This document shows positions 8,993-17,788 of a stretch of 64,000 nt of DNA, piece by piece. The notes beneath the pieces were generated by a model that was given only the letters and a program-made list of their open reading frames with translations, had not been told where the DNA came from and did no database searches. The position numbers were made by a program, and so were the translations under genes. This DNA comes from Janthinobacterium tructae. GTDB lineage: Bacteria > Pseudomonadota > Gammaproteobacteria > Burkholderiales > Burkholderiaceae_D. The number at the start of each line of letters is the position of its first letter. The first letter of the stretch is position 1. The stretch lies in contig NZ_CP041185.1 in the NCBI RefSeq assembly GCF_006517255.1, forward strand, positions 1,302,001 through 1,366,000. The letters are read 5' to 3'.

Positions 8993-9517
8993 CTATAGCT
9001 GCTTGTACATGATGGTCGTGGCATCCAGCCTGTCGCCGGCAGGCGCCAGCGCATAGGCGGGGATGCTGCCGGCCACCACGTAAGCGAGCGACAAATATAA
9101 CGGTTCGGCATGGTCGCCGCTGCGCGTGTCCAGGGTCAGCAGGCTGCGCGGCAAGAGGCGCGCCTGTTCTTCCAGCGCCAGCATCAACTGGCGCGCGAGG
9201 CCGAGGCGACGGTAAGCGGGCGCGACCAGCAGCTTGCGCACTTCGGCCCGGTGCGCCTGGTTGGGATTGGTGTCCCAGTCCAGCTGCACGGCGCCGGCCA
9301 CCCGACCATCGACTTCGGCCACCAGCAGCAGGCGCACGCCGCGCGCCACGGCGGGCAGCACATTATCCGTCCAGAACGCCTGGCTGGCCGCCACGTCAAA
9401 CGGCAAGATAAAACCGATGCTGGCGCCGTCGTGCACGCAGTCTTGCAGCAAGGCGCCCAGTTCCGGCAAGCGTGCACGAATATCGGCGGGTGTAAAACTG
9501 CGCAGCGATGCGGACAT
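8993..9517 (-). CDS. GNAT-family N-acetyltransferase
   Basis: Predicted acetyl-CoA-dependent N-acetyltransferase of 174 residues. The acetyl-CoA-binding motif A is visible (VRKLLVAPAYRRLGLARQLM, with the R-x-x-G-x-A loop), preceded by the beta-bulge strand GAVQLDW. The substrate is unknown. The start at 9517 has a GAGG ribosome site about 6 bases upstream. It lies 7 bases after the Xre-cupin regulator gene on the same strand, so the two form an operon and the regulator may control it. Confidence 0.85.
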   Translation of the reverse strand: MSASLRSFTPADIRARLPELGALLQDCVHDGASIGFILPFDVAASQAFWTDNVLPAVARGVRLLLVAEVDGRVAGAVQLDWDTNPNQAHRAEVRKLLVAPAYRRLGLARQLMLALEEQARLLPRSLLTLDTRSGDHAEPLYLSLAYVVAGSIPAYALAPAGDRLDATTIMYKQL

Positions 9518-9524
9518 GATGACC

Positions 9525-10097
9525 TCAGACAAGAAAGAGAAAATAGCGGGCGCCGCTGTCCGGCGGCGTGATAAACGCGCTGGCACCCTGCAACTGGTAG
9601 CGCAGGCAATCGCCAGGCCTTAAATCGTGCGAGCGGCCGTCGACGGTCACGTTCAGCTGGCCTTCCTGCAGCAACAGGTGGTGTTCCATGCCGGGACGGG
9701 GCGAGGCCGCGTAGGTGATCGTCACCCCCGCGCCCAGTTCGCATTCGAGCGCTTCGCCGGCCAAGGCGCGTGACGGGGGCGAGACGCAGCGGCGGATAAA
9801 ACCGCTGTCCGGGTCCGTCCACACGCTTTGCTGCGCCCGCCGCAGCAGGGGCGGAAAATCGTCTTCCACCATGCGCAGCAGGCGCGACATGGCCAGGCCA
9901 TACGCGGCGCACAGCTTGCCCAACACGACCGTCGTCGGGCTGACCTCGCCATTTTCCAGGCGAGATAATGTCGCGCGGCTGACCTGACTGGCACTGGCCA
10001 GCTGGTCCAGCGACCAGCCGCGCTCCACGCGCAACTGCTTTAAACGCGCCGCCAGACGCTGTTCGGTATCGTGATCAGTTAATTCTTCATTTTCCAT
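9525..10097 (-). CDS. Xre-family regulator with C-terminal cupin domain
   Basis: A 190-residue DNA-binding protein. The N-terminal helix-turn-helix (about residues 15-70, WSLDQLASASQVSRATLSRL) is followed by a cupin sensor domain (about 105-190) with the jelly-roll motif MEHHLLLQEGQLNV and DLRPGDCLRYQ. Such regulators usually repress or activate a neighbouring metabolic or transport operon in response to a small ligand. It precedes the acetyltransferase gene and is divergent from the FMN reductase gene across 116 bp, so either may be its target. Start at MENEELTDHD; longer starts are possible. Confidence 0.88.
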   Translation of the reverse strand: MENEELTDHDTEQRLAARLKQLRVERGWSLDQLASASQVSRATLSRLENGEVSPTTVVLGKLCAAYGLAMSRLLRMVEDDFPPLLRRAQQSVWTDPDSGFIRRCVSPPSRALAGEALECELGAGVTITYAASPRPGMEHHLLLQEGQLNVTVDGRSHDLRPGDCLRYQLQGASAFITPPDSGARYFLFLV

Positions 10098-10213
10098 ATG
10101 TGGGAATTTATCCCGTAAACGGGAATTTGGCAAGCAGTCGTCGCAGAGATGCTCAACGCACAGACCAGCGGCCGCGGCTCAAGCAAGATGGAGCATCACC
10201 TCAAGGAGAAGCC

Positions 10214-11302
10214 ATGTCCGCCACTCCCCCCACTCCCCAGCCGCGCCAAGGCCAGGCGCCCGCGCCGCTGGCCAGGGTCGAATTTCATCTGCAATTCATC
10301 CGCTCGTTTGCCGACCCCACGTTCGACGCCGTGCGCGGTGCCCTGGTGCAGGTGGAAGAAGTGGCGTGGAAGAATTACCAGGATGGCCGCAAGGCGCCCG
10401 TCACGCAGAAGGCGGGGCCGGGTTTTGCCGACCCCGACTACGAGCTATCGGTGGAATGGCTGGCCACGCGCGACCGGCTGCTGGCCGCCGAGGCGCGCCA
10501 GAAAGATCCCGCCACGCCGTCGCGCGTGCTGCTGATCTGCGGCGCGGCGCGCAACGACGGTTCTTGCCCTGGTGAAATATCAAAGACCTGGCGCATGACG
10601 CAATGGGCGAAAGAAGTGCTGCAGGCCGACGCCATCGAAGCGGATGTGCTGGACCTGAGCTTGCTGACGTCCTCGTATGACTTGCACATTCACCCGTGCA
10701 AGGGCTGCGTCTCGACGGCCATGCCCCTGTGCCACTGGCCGTGCAGCTGCTACCCGAACCACGGCGAACGGCAAACGAATGACTGGATGGCGGAAATATA
10801 CGAGCGCTGGACGGCAGCGCACGCCGTCATCATCCTCACGCCCGTGTACTGGTATCAGACGCCGGGCGTGCTGAAACTGATGATAGACCGGCTCGTCTGC
10901 GCCGACGGCGGCAACCCCGACCCCACGTCGACGCACGGCAAGAAAGCCGTGGAAGCGAAGGCCCTGGAATTACAAGGCTGGAATTACCCGAAACACCTGG
11001 CCGGGCGCGCATATGGCCTGGTCGTGCATGGCGACGTGGCCGGCATCGAAGGCGTGCGGCGGGGCCTGTCGGACTGGCTCGACTGGATGGGCCTGGTCGA
11101 TGCGGGCGCGAAGTCGCGGCTGGACCGCTACATCGGCTATTACGACAGCTATGCGCAAAGCCACGAGGCCCTGGACCGCGATACCGATATGCAGCAAGAA
11201 GTGCGCAACGTGGCGCGCGCCGTCGCGCAAGCCGTCAAGCAGCTGCGCGCGGGCACGCTGACGCCGCCCGATGCGGCATTACAAGCTCCGCGGCCAAAAT
11301 GA
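10214..11302 (+). CDS. NADPH-dependent FMN reductase-like flavodoxin-fold protein with N-terminal extension
   Basis: A 362-residue protein whose middle and C-terminal part (from about residue 100) is the FMN_red/flavodoxin fold: the phosphate loop ICGAARNDGSC, and VIILTPVYWYQTPGVLKLMI around the flavin. Between them lies a Cys-rich segment, CKGC followed by CHWPCSCYPN, which could bind metal or an iron-sulfur centre as in iron-sulfur flavoproteins. The first 95 or so residues are an unrecognised extension. AAGGAGA precedes the ATG by 6 bases. It could supply reduced flavin to the monooxygenases at 38-44 kb, but nothing in the sequence links them. Confidence 0.75.
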   Translation: MSATPPTPQPRQGQAPAPLARVEFHLQFIRSFADPTFDAVRGALVQVEEVAWKNYQDGRKAPVTQKAGPGFADPDYELSVEWLATRDRLLAAEARQKDPATPSRVLLICGAARNDGSCPGEISKTWRMTQWAKEVLQADAIEADVLDLSLLTSSYDLHIHPCKGCVSTAMPLCHWPCSCYPNHGERQTNDWMAEIYERWTAAHAVIILTPVYWYQTPGVLKLMIDRLVCADGGNPDPTSTHGKKAVEAKALELQGWNYPKHLAGRAYGLVVHGDVAGIEGVRRGLSDWLDWMGLVDAGAKSRLDRYIGYYDSYAQSHEALDRDTDMQQEVRNVARAVAQAVKQLRAGTLTPPDAALQAPRPK

Positions 11303-11314
11303 AGCCGCCCCTGA

Positions 11315-12217
11315 CTACCCCGCAGTGCGCGAGGCGTGGCGGCACAGTTCCAGGAAACCGCTCAAACGGGGCGAGAGGATCTTCCGGGACTGGCGGATCA
11401 GATAAAAGTTGCGCTCCAGGGGCGGCAGCATGGTCTCCAGTTCCACCAGTTGCCCGCTGGCCAGCAGATCGGCCACCACCACGCGCGACAGGCAGGCGAT
11501 GCCGAGACCGGCCGCCGCGCCATATTTGATCGCCTCCGAATTGCTGAACTCGCCTGCGGCGCGCAGATAGTGCAGATACGGCACCAGTGCCTGCTCCACC
11601 GCTTCGCGCGTGCCCGAACCCGCTTCGCGCAGCAGCCAGCCCGCCTGGTTCAGCTCCGCAAAGCTGAGCAGATGATGCAGCTGTGCCAGCGGATGCGTGG
11701 GCGCGGCCACGATCAGCATCTGGTCCGTCAGCCACGGCTCCACCAGCAAGCCCGCTTCGTGGCACGGCCCTTCGATCAGGCCGATATCGACACGGAACTC
11801 CGCCACGGCGGCGGCGATGTCGGCCGTGTTGGCAATCGTCACTTGCGGGATGCTGCGCCCGTACTGCTGCGCCGCCTGCGCCAGGATCTGCGGCAGCAGA
11901 TAGATGCCTATCGTCGTGCTGGCGCCGATTTGCAGGCTGACGGGCACGGACGGGTCGGCGCCCGCGAACTGGCGCTCGATGCTGGCGGCCCCGTCGCGCA
12001 TCTGCCGCGCCTGCGGCAACAGCAAACGGCCATTGTCGTTGAGCAGCAATCGCTTGCCCACGCGGTCGAACAGCTGCGCGCCCAGCAAGGTTTCCAGTTC
12101 ATTCAGCGCAGCGCTGGTGGCCGATTGCGACAGCGCAATGTGTTCGGCCGCCGCGCTGGTGCTGCCCGTGTCCACCACGGCGAGGAAAATCTGCAGTTGC
12201 CGCAAGGTCAATGCCAT
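11315..12217 (-). CDS. LysR-family transcriptional regulator
   Basis: A 300-residue LysR regulator. The winged helix-turn-helix is at residues 1-60 (LRQLQIFLAVVDTGSTSAAA, LSQSATSAALNELE) and the periplasmic-binding-like effector domain covers about 90-295. It is divergent from the YeiH-type gene with about 107 bp between starts, the classic arrangement for control of that transporter. An AT-rich spacer with candidate T-N11-A boxes lies between. The ligand is unknown; relatives next to yeiH-like genes respond to sulfur compounds. Confidence 0.9.
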   Translation of the reverse strand: MALTLRQLQIFLAVVDTGSTSAAAEHIALSQSATSAALNELETLLGAQLFDRVGKRLLLNDNGRLLLPQARQMRDGAASIERQFAGADPSVPVSLQIGASTTIGIYLLPQILAQAAQQYGRSIPQVTIANTADIAAAVAEFRVDIGLIEGPCHEAGLLVEPWLTDQMLIVAAPTHPLAQLHHLLSFAELNQAGWLLREAGSGTREAVEQALVPYLHYLRAAGEFSNSEAIKYGAAAGLGIACLSRVVVADLLASGQLVELETMLPPLERNFYLIRQSRKILSPRLSGFLELCRHASRTAG

Positions 12218-12324
12218 CTAATTTACCGATTTTTCAGGTTAAATATACAAAAACAATCCGTTTTACCATTTAATCGACGAACTGTACAGTCATGCCATAC
12301 GAACCAGTAACCATGGAGTACGGC

Positions 12325-13407
12325 ATGTCTTCTCTCTCAACAAGCAACACAACAAGTTTCAGCGACCGCTATGGCCGCCTTCTGCCGGGCCTGCTGCTGA
12401 GCGGCATGATCGCCTGGGGCGCCATTCAACTGGGCAAGCTGGAATGGATGCAAAGCCACGGCATGAGCGCCCTGACCCTGGCGATCATGCTGGGCATTGT
12501 GCTGGGCAACAGCGTGTATGGCCGCCTGGCGCCCGCCTGCGGCGCAGGCGTGACCTTTTCCAAGCAGACTTTATTGCGTCTTGGCATCATCCTGTACGGC
12601 TTCCGCCTGACTTTCCAGGATATCGGGCAAGTGGGCCTGGCCGGCATCGCCATCGACGCGCTGGTACTGGCGTCCACGTTTGGCCTGGCGATGTTCCTCG
12701 GCACCAAGGTGTTCAAGCTGGACCGCAACTGCGCCATTCTGATCGGCGCGGGCAGCTCCATCTGCGGCGCGGCGGCCGTGATGGCGACGGAACCCGTCGT
12801 CAAGGGGCGCAGCGAAGACGTTACCGTGGCCGTCTCCACCGTCGTCGTGTTCGGCACCATCGCGATCTTCTTGTACCCCATTCTGTACCAGCTGAATCAA
12901 GGCTGGCAGCTGCTGGGCGCCACGCCCACGGCCTTCGGTGTGTATATTGGCTCGACCGTGCATGAAGTGGCGCAGGTGGTGGCAGCCGGCAAGTCGATCG
13001 GGCAGGAAGCGGCGAATGCGGCCGTGATCGCCAAGATGGTGCGCGTGATGATGCTGGCGCCGTTTCTCGTGATCCTGTCGGCGGTGCTGGCGCGCGGCAA
13101 GGCCCAAGGTGGTAACGGCGGCCACGACAAGGTCACCAAGCTGGCCATACCCTGGTTCGCCTTCATTTTTATCGGCGTGGTGGCCTTCAATTCGCTGGGT
13201 CTGTTGCCAGCGGGCACCGTCGCCACCATTACCGAACTCGACACGGTCTTGCTGGCCATGGCCATGGCGGCCCTGGGCTTGACGACGCATATGTCGGCCA
13301 TCCGCCGCGCCGGCATCAAGCCCCTGCTGCTGGCCGGACTGCTGTTCTGCTGGCTGATCGCCGGTGGCGCCGCCATCAACCACGTGGTCGCCAGCCTGTT
13401 TGCCTGA
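12325..13407 (+). CDS. YeiH-family (UPF0324) putative sulfate exporter
   Basis: Integral membrane protein of 360 residues with about ten hydrophobic helices. Family motifs include [36 protein letters not shown] and [15 protein letters not shown]. The family is annotated as putative sulfate exporters, mostly on indirect evidence. The ATG at 12325 is preferred because GGAG lies 6 bases upstream; ATGs at 12292 and 12313 lack a ribosome site. It is divergently paired with the LysR gene. Confidence 0.85.
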   Translation: MSSLSTSNTTSFSDRYGRLLPGLLLSGMIAWGAIQLGKLEWMQSHGMSALTLAIMLGIVLGNSVYGRLAPACGAGVTFSKQTLLRLGIILYGFRLTFQDIGQVGLAGIAIDALVLASTFGLAMFLGTKVFKLDRNCAILIGAGSSICGAAAVMATEPVVKGRSEDVTVAVSTVVVFGTIAIFLYPILYQLNQGWQLLGATPTAFGVYIGSTVHEVAQVVAAGKSIGQEAANAAVIAKMVRVMMLAPFLVILSAVLARGKAQGGNGGHDKVTKLAIPWFAFIFIGVVAFNSLGLLPAGTVATITELDTVLLAMAMAALGLTTHMSAIRRAGIKPLLLAGLLFCWLIAGGAAINHVVASLFA

Positions 13408-13517
13408 ATGACGCTGAACCTGATGCAGGCGGGGGCCGCCGACGCGGCAGCCGAAAACTTCGTACAATAAGCGTGTTTTGACTCTCAATCCGGCTTCGGC
13501 CCCACCCAGGAACACCC

Positions 13518-14159
13518 ATGCATCTCTCGAACTGGCTGCTTTTCTGCAGCGTCGCCCTGCTCGTCACGTTTTCTCCCGGTCCGGCCGTCCTGCTGGCCAT
13601 CTCGAATGCCATCGCCGTCGGCCCGCGCCGCGCGATGATCAGCAGCATGGGCAATGGTTTTGGCCTGTTCATCATTTCCGGCGTGGCCATGGCCGGCATG
13701 GGCGTCGTGCTGGCGACCTCGGCCACCGCCTTCATGCTGCTGAAACTGGCTGGCGCCCTGTATCTGGTGTACCTGGGCATCAAGCAATGGCGCAGCAAGA
13801 CCAGCATCGTGGCCGATGCGCCCGTGGCGCTTGGCGCGGCGAATCCAAATTCCTTCTGGAAACTCTTCCGCCAGGGCTTGACGGTGGCGCTGACCAATCC
13901 CAAGGCCATCCTGTTCTTTTCGGCCCTGTTCCCGCAATTCATCACGCCGGGCGAACCGGTCGCCATCCAGTTCACCGTGCTGACGACCTCGTTTGTCGCC
14001 TGCGCCATGCTGGCCCATTTGTTCTACGCCAACCTGGCACGCCTGCTGAAAACCCAGCTGGCCACGCCAGGGCGCGCCAAGCTGTTCAACCGCATTTCGG
14101 GCGGCGCCTTCGTGCTGCTGGGCCTGAGCCTGCTGCGCCTGCGCGCCAAGGCGACGTAA
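13518..14159 (+). CDS. LysE/RhtB-family amino-acid exporter
   Basis: A 213-residue inner-membrane exporter with six hydrophobic helices. The N-terminal motif TFSPGPAVLLAISNAIAVGP and the central NPKAILFFSALFPQF are hallmarks of the LysE/RhtB family, which expels amino acids such as threonine, leucine or lysine. The substrate is not shown. AGGAA precedes the ATG by 7 bases. The stop abuts the convergent hydrolase gene. Confidence 0.9.
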   Translation: MHLSNWLLFCSVALLVTFSPGPAVLLAISNAIAVGPRRAMISSMGNGFGLFIISGVAMAGMGVVLATSATAFMLLKLAGALYLVYLGIKQWRSKTSIVADAPVALGAANPNSFWKLFRQGLTVALTNPKAILFFSALFPQFITPGEPVAIQFTVLTTSFVACAMLAHLFYANLARLLKTQLATPGRAKLFNRISGGAFVLLGLSLLRLRAKAT

Positions 14160-14927
14160 CTAGTCCTTTTCCGTCAAAAACGCCTCAATGCTGGCCGCCA
14201 GGGCCAGCGGCGTTTCATTCATCGGATAGTGTCCCGCATTACCCAGCACCTCCAGCCGGGCTTGCGGGTACCACGCCAGATAGGTGCGGCGCATCAGGGC
14301 CGCATCGAAACGGGGGTCGTGCTCGCCCACCAGCGCCAGCAACGGCAGTTCCACGCGCGCCGCCTTGATTTCTTCACTGAAATCCGTCCCGCTCCACGCG
14401 AGGAAGTAGCGTGCGAACGCGGCCGGATCCGCACTTTCCCACGAATATTGTGCCTTCCAGTCCAGCCAGCTTGCAGGCAAGCGCCCGCCCGTGCTGCGAT
14501 CGATGATGGCGCGCCGCGCCTGCTGGTTGCCGCTGGCGTCGAGGAACAGCGCGCGCGCCGCCGCATCCATGCTCACGCCGCAGCTGGGCACGGGCGCCAC
14601 GGCCACCAGCTTGCGCAAACGCAAGGGCGCCAGCAAGGCCAGCCGTTCCAGCGCCATGCCGCCCATCGAGTGACCGACCACGCTGAAGGTGGCAAAGCCC
14701 AGCGCGTCCGCCAGCGCCAGCGCGTCGCGGGCAACCTCTTCCATCGAGTAATTTCCCGCCGCACCGCGCATGCCGCCATAGCCGCGATTGTCCATGAAAA
14801 CATAGCTGAAAGCGCCGCCATCGAGGGCCGTTTCCATCGGCGCGAATGCGTGCGCGTCGCCAAACCAGCCGTGCAGGACGATGACGGCGTGGGGACCATG
14901 GCCCAGGCGATGATAGGTATTGTGCAT
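14160..14927 (-). CDS. Alpha/beta-hydrolase
   Basis: A 255-residue cytoplasmic hydrolase. The oxyanion strand VIVLHGWFGDAHAF is followed by the nucleophile elbow GHSMGG (Ser near residue 92), an acid in LALVGEHDPRFDA, and the catalytic His in NAGHYPMNET. The substrate is unknown; the pattern fits small-molecule esterases or lactonases. The start has CAGGAG upstream. It is divergent from the AraC regulator across 85 bp, which may control it. Confidence 0.85.
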   Translation of the reverse strand: MHNTYHRLGHGPHAVIVLHGWFGDAHAFAPMETALDGGAFSYVFMDNRGYGGMRGAAGNYSMEEVARDALALADALGFATFSVVGHSMGGMALERLALLAPLRLRKLVAVAPVPSCGVSMDAAARALFLDASGNQQARRAIIDRSTGGRLPASWLDWKAQYSWESADPAAFARYFLAWSGTDFSEEIKAARVELPLLALVGEHDPRFDAALMRRTYLAWYPQARLEVLGNAGHYPMNETPLALAASIEAFLTEKD

Positions 14928-15012
14928 ATCCACTCCTGAAAAAGAGTGCATGGTAAGCGCGGATCAAACGGCCTGCCTCCGATGCCAGGTCAAATACTGT
15001 AGAGTGCGGGCC

Positions 15013-15774
15013 ATGGATGATTTTTATACGGAAGTGCCACGCGAACTGATCGCCACCGCGCGCGATTATGCTGCGGGAGAGATGTTTCCCGAGCATCAAC
15101 ATGCGCGCGGGCAATTCGCCTACGCTGCGCGCGGCGTCATCAGCGTGCACACGCCGCAAGGCAACTGGCTGGTACCGCCGCAACGCGCCTGCTGGGTCCC
15201 GGCCCAGCTATCCCACGGCATGCGCATGCATGGCGCCGTGAGCATGCACAATGTCTTCATTGACGAGGCCGCCATCATCAGGATGGGCTTGCCATCCGAT
15301 TGCCAGGTGCTGGAAGCGACGCCGCTGCTGCGCCAGTTGCTGGCCGAGGCCGTGAGCGTGGATGCCATGTATGCGGAAGTATCGCGCGCCGGACGGTTGA
15401 TGGCCTTGCTGCTAGATGAGATTGCCGCTGCCAGGCCCCTGCCCCTGAGTGCCCCCCTGCCGCAGGAACCCCGGCTGGCGCGCCTGTGCATGGAGTTGCT
15501 GCGGCAACCCAGCCTGGACCGCAGCCTGGACGCGATGGCGGCGCAGGCGGGCATGAGCCGGCGCACCTTTACGCGCCAGTTCCGCACCCAGACGGGCCTG
15601 GCCTTTGCCCAATGGCGCCAGCAAGCGTGTCTGCTGGCGGCCATCACGCGCCTGGCCGAAGGGCAAGCCGTCACCCGTGTCGCGTTCGACCTCGGCTATG
15701 CCAGCCCCAGCGCCTTCACGGCCGCCTTCCGCCGCGTGCTGGGGCAGGCGCCCAGCGACTATCTGTCGAACTAG
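15013..15774 (+). CDS. AraC-family regulator with cupin sensor
   Basis: A 253-residue activator. The N-terminal cupin (about residues 20-90; MFPEHQHARGQFAYAARGVI) is followed by two helix-turn-helix motifs (DAMAAQAGMSRRTFTRQF and RVAFDLGYASPSAFTAAFRR). It is of the NimR type, which usually controls an adjacent MFS exporter. The stop overlaps by four bases the convergent acetyltransferase gene, whose operon contains an MFS gene, so that pair is the likeliest target. Confidence 0.88.
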   Translation: MDDFYTEVPRELIATARDYAAGEMFPEHQHARGQFAYAARGVISVHTPQGNWLVPPQRACWVPAQLSHGMRMHGAVSMHNVFIDEAAIIRMGLPSDCQVLEATPLLRQLLAEAVSVDAMYAEVSRAGRLMALLLDEIAAARPLPLSAPLPQEPRLARLCMELLRQPSLDRSLDAMAAQAGMSRRTFTRQFRTQTGLAFAQWRQQACLLAAITRLAEGQAVTRVAFDLGYASPSAFTAAFRRVLGQAPSDYLSN

Positions 15775-16508
15775 GCAATGATGGCGGCGATGCGCTGGCC
15801 CAGCGCCTGCGCCAGCTTCTGCACATGGTAGCCGTCGACAAAGCCATGGTGCGCCTGCGCGGAAAACGGCACCCGCATGCGGCCGCCTTCCTGCGCGGGG
15901 CCGAACTTGCCCCAGGTAAAGGTCGGGATATCGGCGGCGCTGTGGCGGTAGATCGGGTGCTCGATGGCCGCCAGTTCCAGCCATGGCAGGCAAGTAATGA
16001 AAATATTGTTGCGCTGCTCGCGTTCGCTCTCTCCCTCGCCCGTGTTGATCAGCGCGGAACTGGCTTCGGCAAGGCGCTTCGCTTCCAGGCTGCGTTCGAT
16101 GAACAGGTCAAGCTGGTCCGTCATCGTGAAACGCGTGTAATTGATGTTCTCGTCGCCATTGATGACGGTGTAGGACGCGGGGAAATCGTCGATCCGGATC
16201 ACCTCGCCCTGGTAGATGCGGTACATGAAATTGTCGATGCCCTTGACCGTATTGAGCAGGCAAAACAGGAAGAAGTGGAACACGGGGATGTTCCGTTCCT
16301 TGCACCAGAGCCGGAAATCCGGCACGTCGAGCTGGAAATTGATGTTGACGAGAGGATTGTCAAACGCCCGGAACAAGTCATAGCGGTCGCGCCGCTTTTC
16401 AAAATTTTTCATGCGGCGAGTGTAGTCGATCAGGATGCTGACGGGCAAGTCGCCATCCCGCGCCGCGCGGTGCAGTTGTTCTCGCGCAAGCCAGTCAGCC
16501 TGTGTCAT
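15771..16508 (-). CDS. CatA-like O-acetyltransferase (chloramphenicol acetyltransferase fold)
   Basis: A 245-residue acyltransferase of the trimeric CAT fold. Near the C-terminus is the catalytic HHGFVDG motif, matching HHxxxDG of the family; the N-terminal DYTRRMKNFEKRR resembles the start of CAT enzymes. It is about 25 residues longer than resistance-type CatA, so the true acceptor may be something other than chloramphenicol. The start overlaps the end of the MFS gene by four bases, indicating translational coupling with a transporter. Confidence 0.82.
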   Translation of the reverse strand: MTQADWLAREQLHRAARDGDLPVSILIDYTRRMKNFEKRRDRYDLFRAFDNPLVNINFQLDVPDFRLWCKERNIPVFHFFLFCLLNTVKGIDNFMYRIYQGEVIRIDDFPASYTVINGDENINYTRFTMTDQLDLFIERSLEAKRLAEASSALINTGEGESEREQRNNIFITCLPWLELAAIEHPIYRHSAADIPTFTWGKFGPAQEGGRMRVPFSAQAHHGFVDGYHVQKLAQALGQRIAAIIA

Positions 16509-17713
16509 CGTACCAGGCCCCGCTGCACCTTCCACGCCAACGGCAAGGTCAGCAGCAATACGGCCGCCAGCGCCAGCAAGGCTGTGTTCACGCTGGTATG
16601 GTCGCCCAGCGCGCCGAACAGCACGGGCGACAGCGCCCCGCCGCCGATGCTGCCCGTGTAGAACAGGGCGAAAGCGTGCTCGCGCTTGCCGGGCTCGGCC
16701 AGCTCCGGCACCACGCCGTACAGTACGGACGAAGTGCCGTTCAGCGCCAGGCCCAGCAGAGGCAGCATGGCCATGATGCCGGCCAGCGGCAGCCACAGGG
16801 CCGCGACGATCAGCACGGACGTCATCGATTCCGTCAGCCACACGGTTTTCATCATGCCGATGCGCGCGCCCAGGTAGCCGCACAGCAACTTGCCGAAGGC
16901 GCCGCCCACGAACAGCAGAGACAAGGCCACGCCGATGCCGGCCGTGCCCGCACCCTTACTTTTCAGCAAGAATGGCAAGAAGGTGAGAAAACCCATGCGC
17001 ACCGCGCTGTCCAGCGTGCCGGTGGCCAGCAGCGCGCGAACGCTTGCTTTGGAGCCGCTGCCAGTAATGGGTTTGGCCGCTGTCTTCTGGCTGGCCTGGA
17101 TGTCACCCGGCTTGGGCAGCAGCCACCACAGCAAGCCGGCCGCCGCCAGGCCCAGCAAGCCCAGCAGCGAGACGCTGGCTTGCCAGCTGCACACCAGCAA
17201 CAGCAAGCCCACCAGCGCGGGTATCAGTGTCTTGCCGATATCGCCGGCAAAGTTGTAGTGCGACAGCGCTTCCTTGACGCCGCCGCCTGCCTCGTGCGTG
17301 TCGGTAACGATGGACGAGGCCAGCGGATGTTGGGTGCTGGCGCCCAGGCCGCCCAGCAGCAAGGCCACCAGCAGCACGGCCAGGCCGCCTGCCTGCCCGG
17401 CGATCAGGTAAGCCACGCCGGCCAGGGCCGTGCCGCCCACCAGCATGCGTTCGCGTCCCCAGCGCCTGGCCATGCGGCTGGCCAGCAGCTGGAAACCGGC
17501 CATCATGCCCGAGTAGGAACCGCGCAGCAGGCCCACCATGGCGTAACTGATGGCAAACTGCGCCTGCCAGATGGGCAGCAGCACATAAATCACGTCCGTC
17601 AAGCCGTCATGCACGGCATGCGCGCTGCAGGCGGCGAACAGCGAGCGGCGGCGCAGGGATTTGTCGGAATCAGGGGAAACGGCAGGAAGCGCGGCGACGG
17701 AAGGTTCGGTCAT
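16505..17713 (-). CDS. MFS transporter
   Basis: A 402-residue major-facilitator protein with about twelve transmembrane helices. MFS signatures include the helix 2-3 loop (ASRMARRWGRERMLVGG). It is the first gene of a two-gene operon with the CatA-like enzyme, whose start lies in its stop. Together they look like an efflux-and-modification pair for an unknown compound, possibly controlled by the nearby AraC protein. Confidence 0.87.
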   Translation of the reverse strand: MTEPSVAALPAVSPDSDKSLRRRSLFAACSAHAVHDGLTDVIYVLLPIWQAQFAISYAMVGLLRGSYSGMMAGFQLLASRMARRWGRERMLVGGTALAGVAYLIAGQAGGLAVLLVALLLGGLGASTQHPLASSIVTDTHEAGGGVKEALSHYNFAGDIGKTLIPALVGLLLLVCSWQASVSLLGLLGLAAAGLLWWLLPKPGDIQASQKTAAKPITGSGSKASVRALLATGTLDSAVRMGFLTFLPFLLKSKGAGTAGIGVALSLLFVGGAFGKLLCGYLGARIGMMKTVWLTESMTSVLIVAALWLPLAGIMAMLPLLGLALNGTSSVLYGVVPELAEPGKREHAFALFYTGSIGGGALSPVLFGALGDHTSVNTALLALAAVLLLTLPLAWKVQRGLVR

Positions 17714-17788
17714 GACTGTGCATGCAATAAATCAGGAGGCGACCAGCTTACTACAAATTGCGTTGGCATCGCGGTCGCCTTTTTCCCC

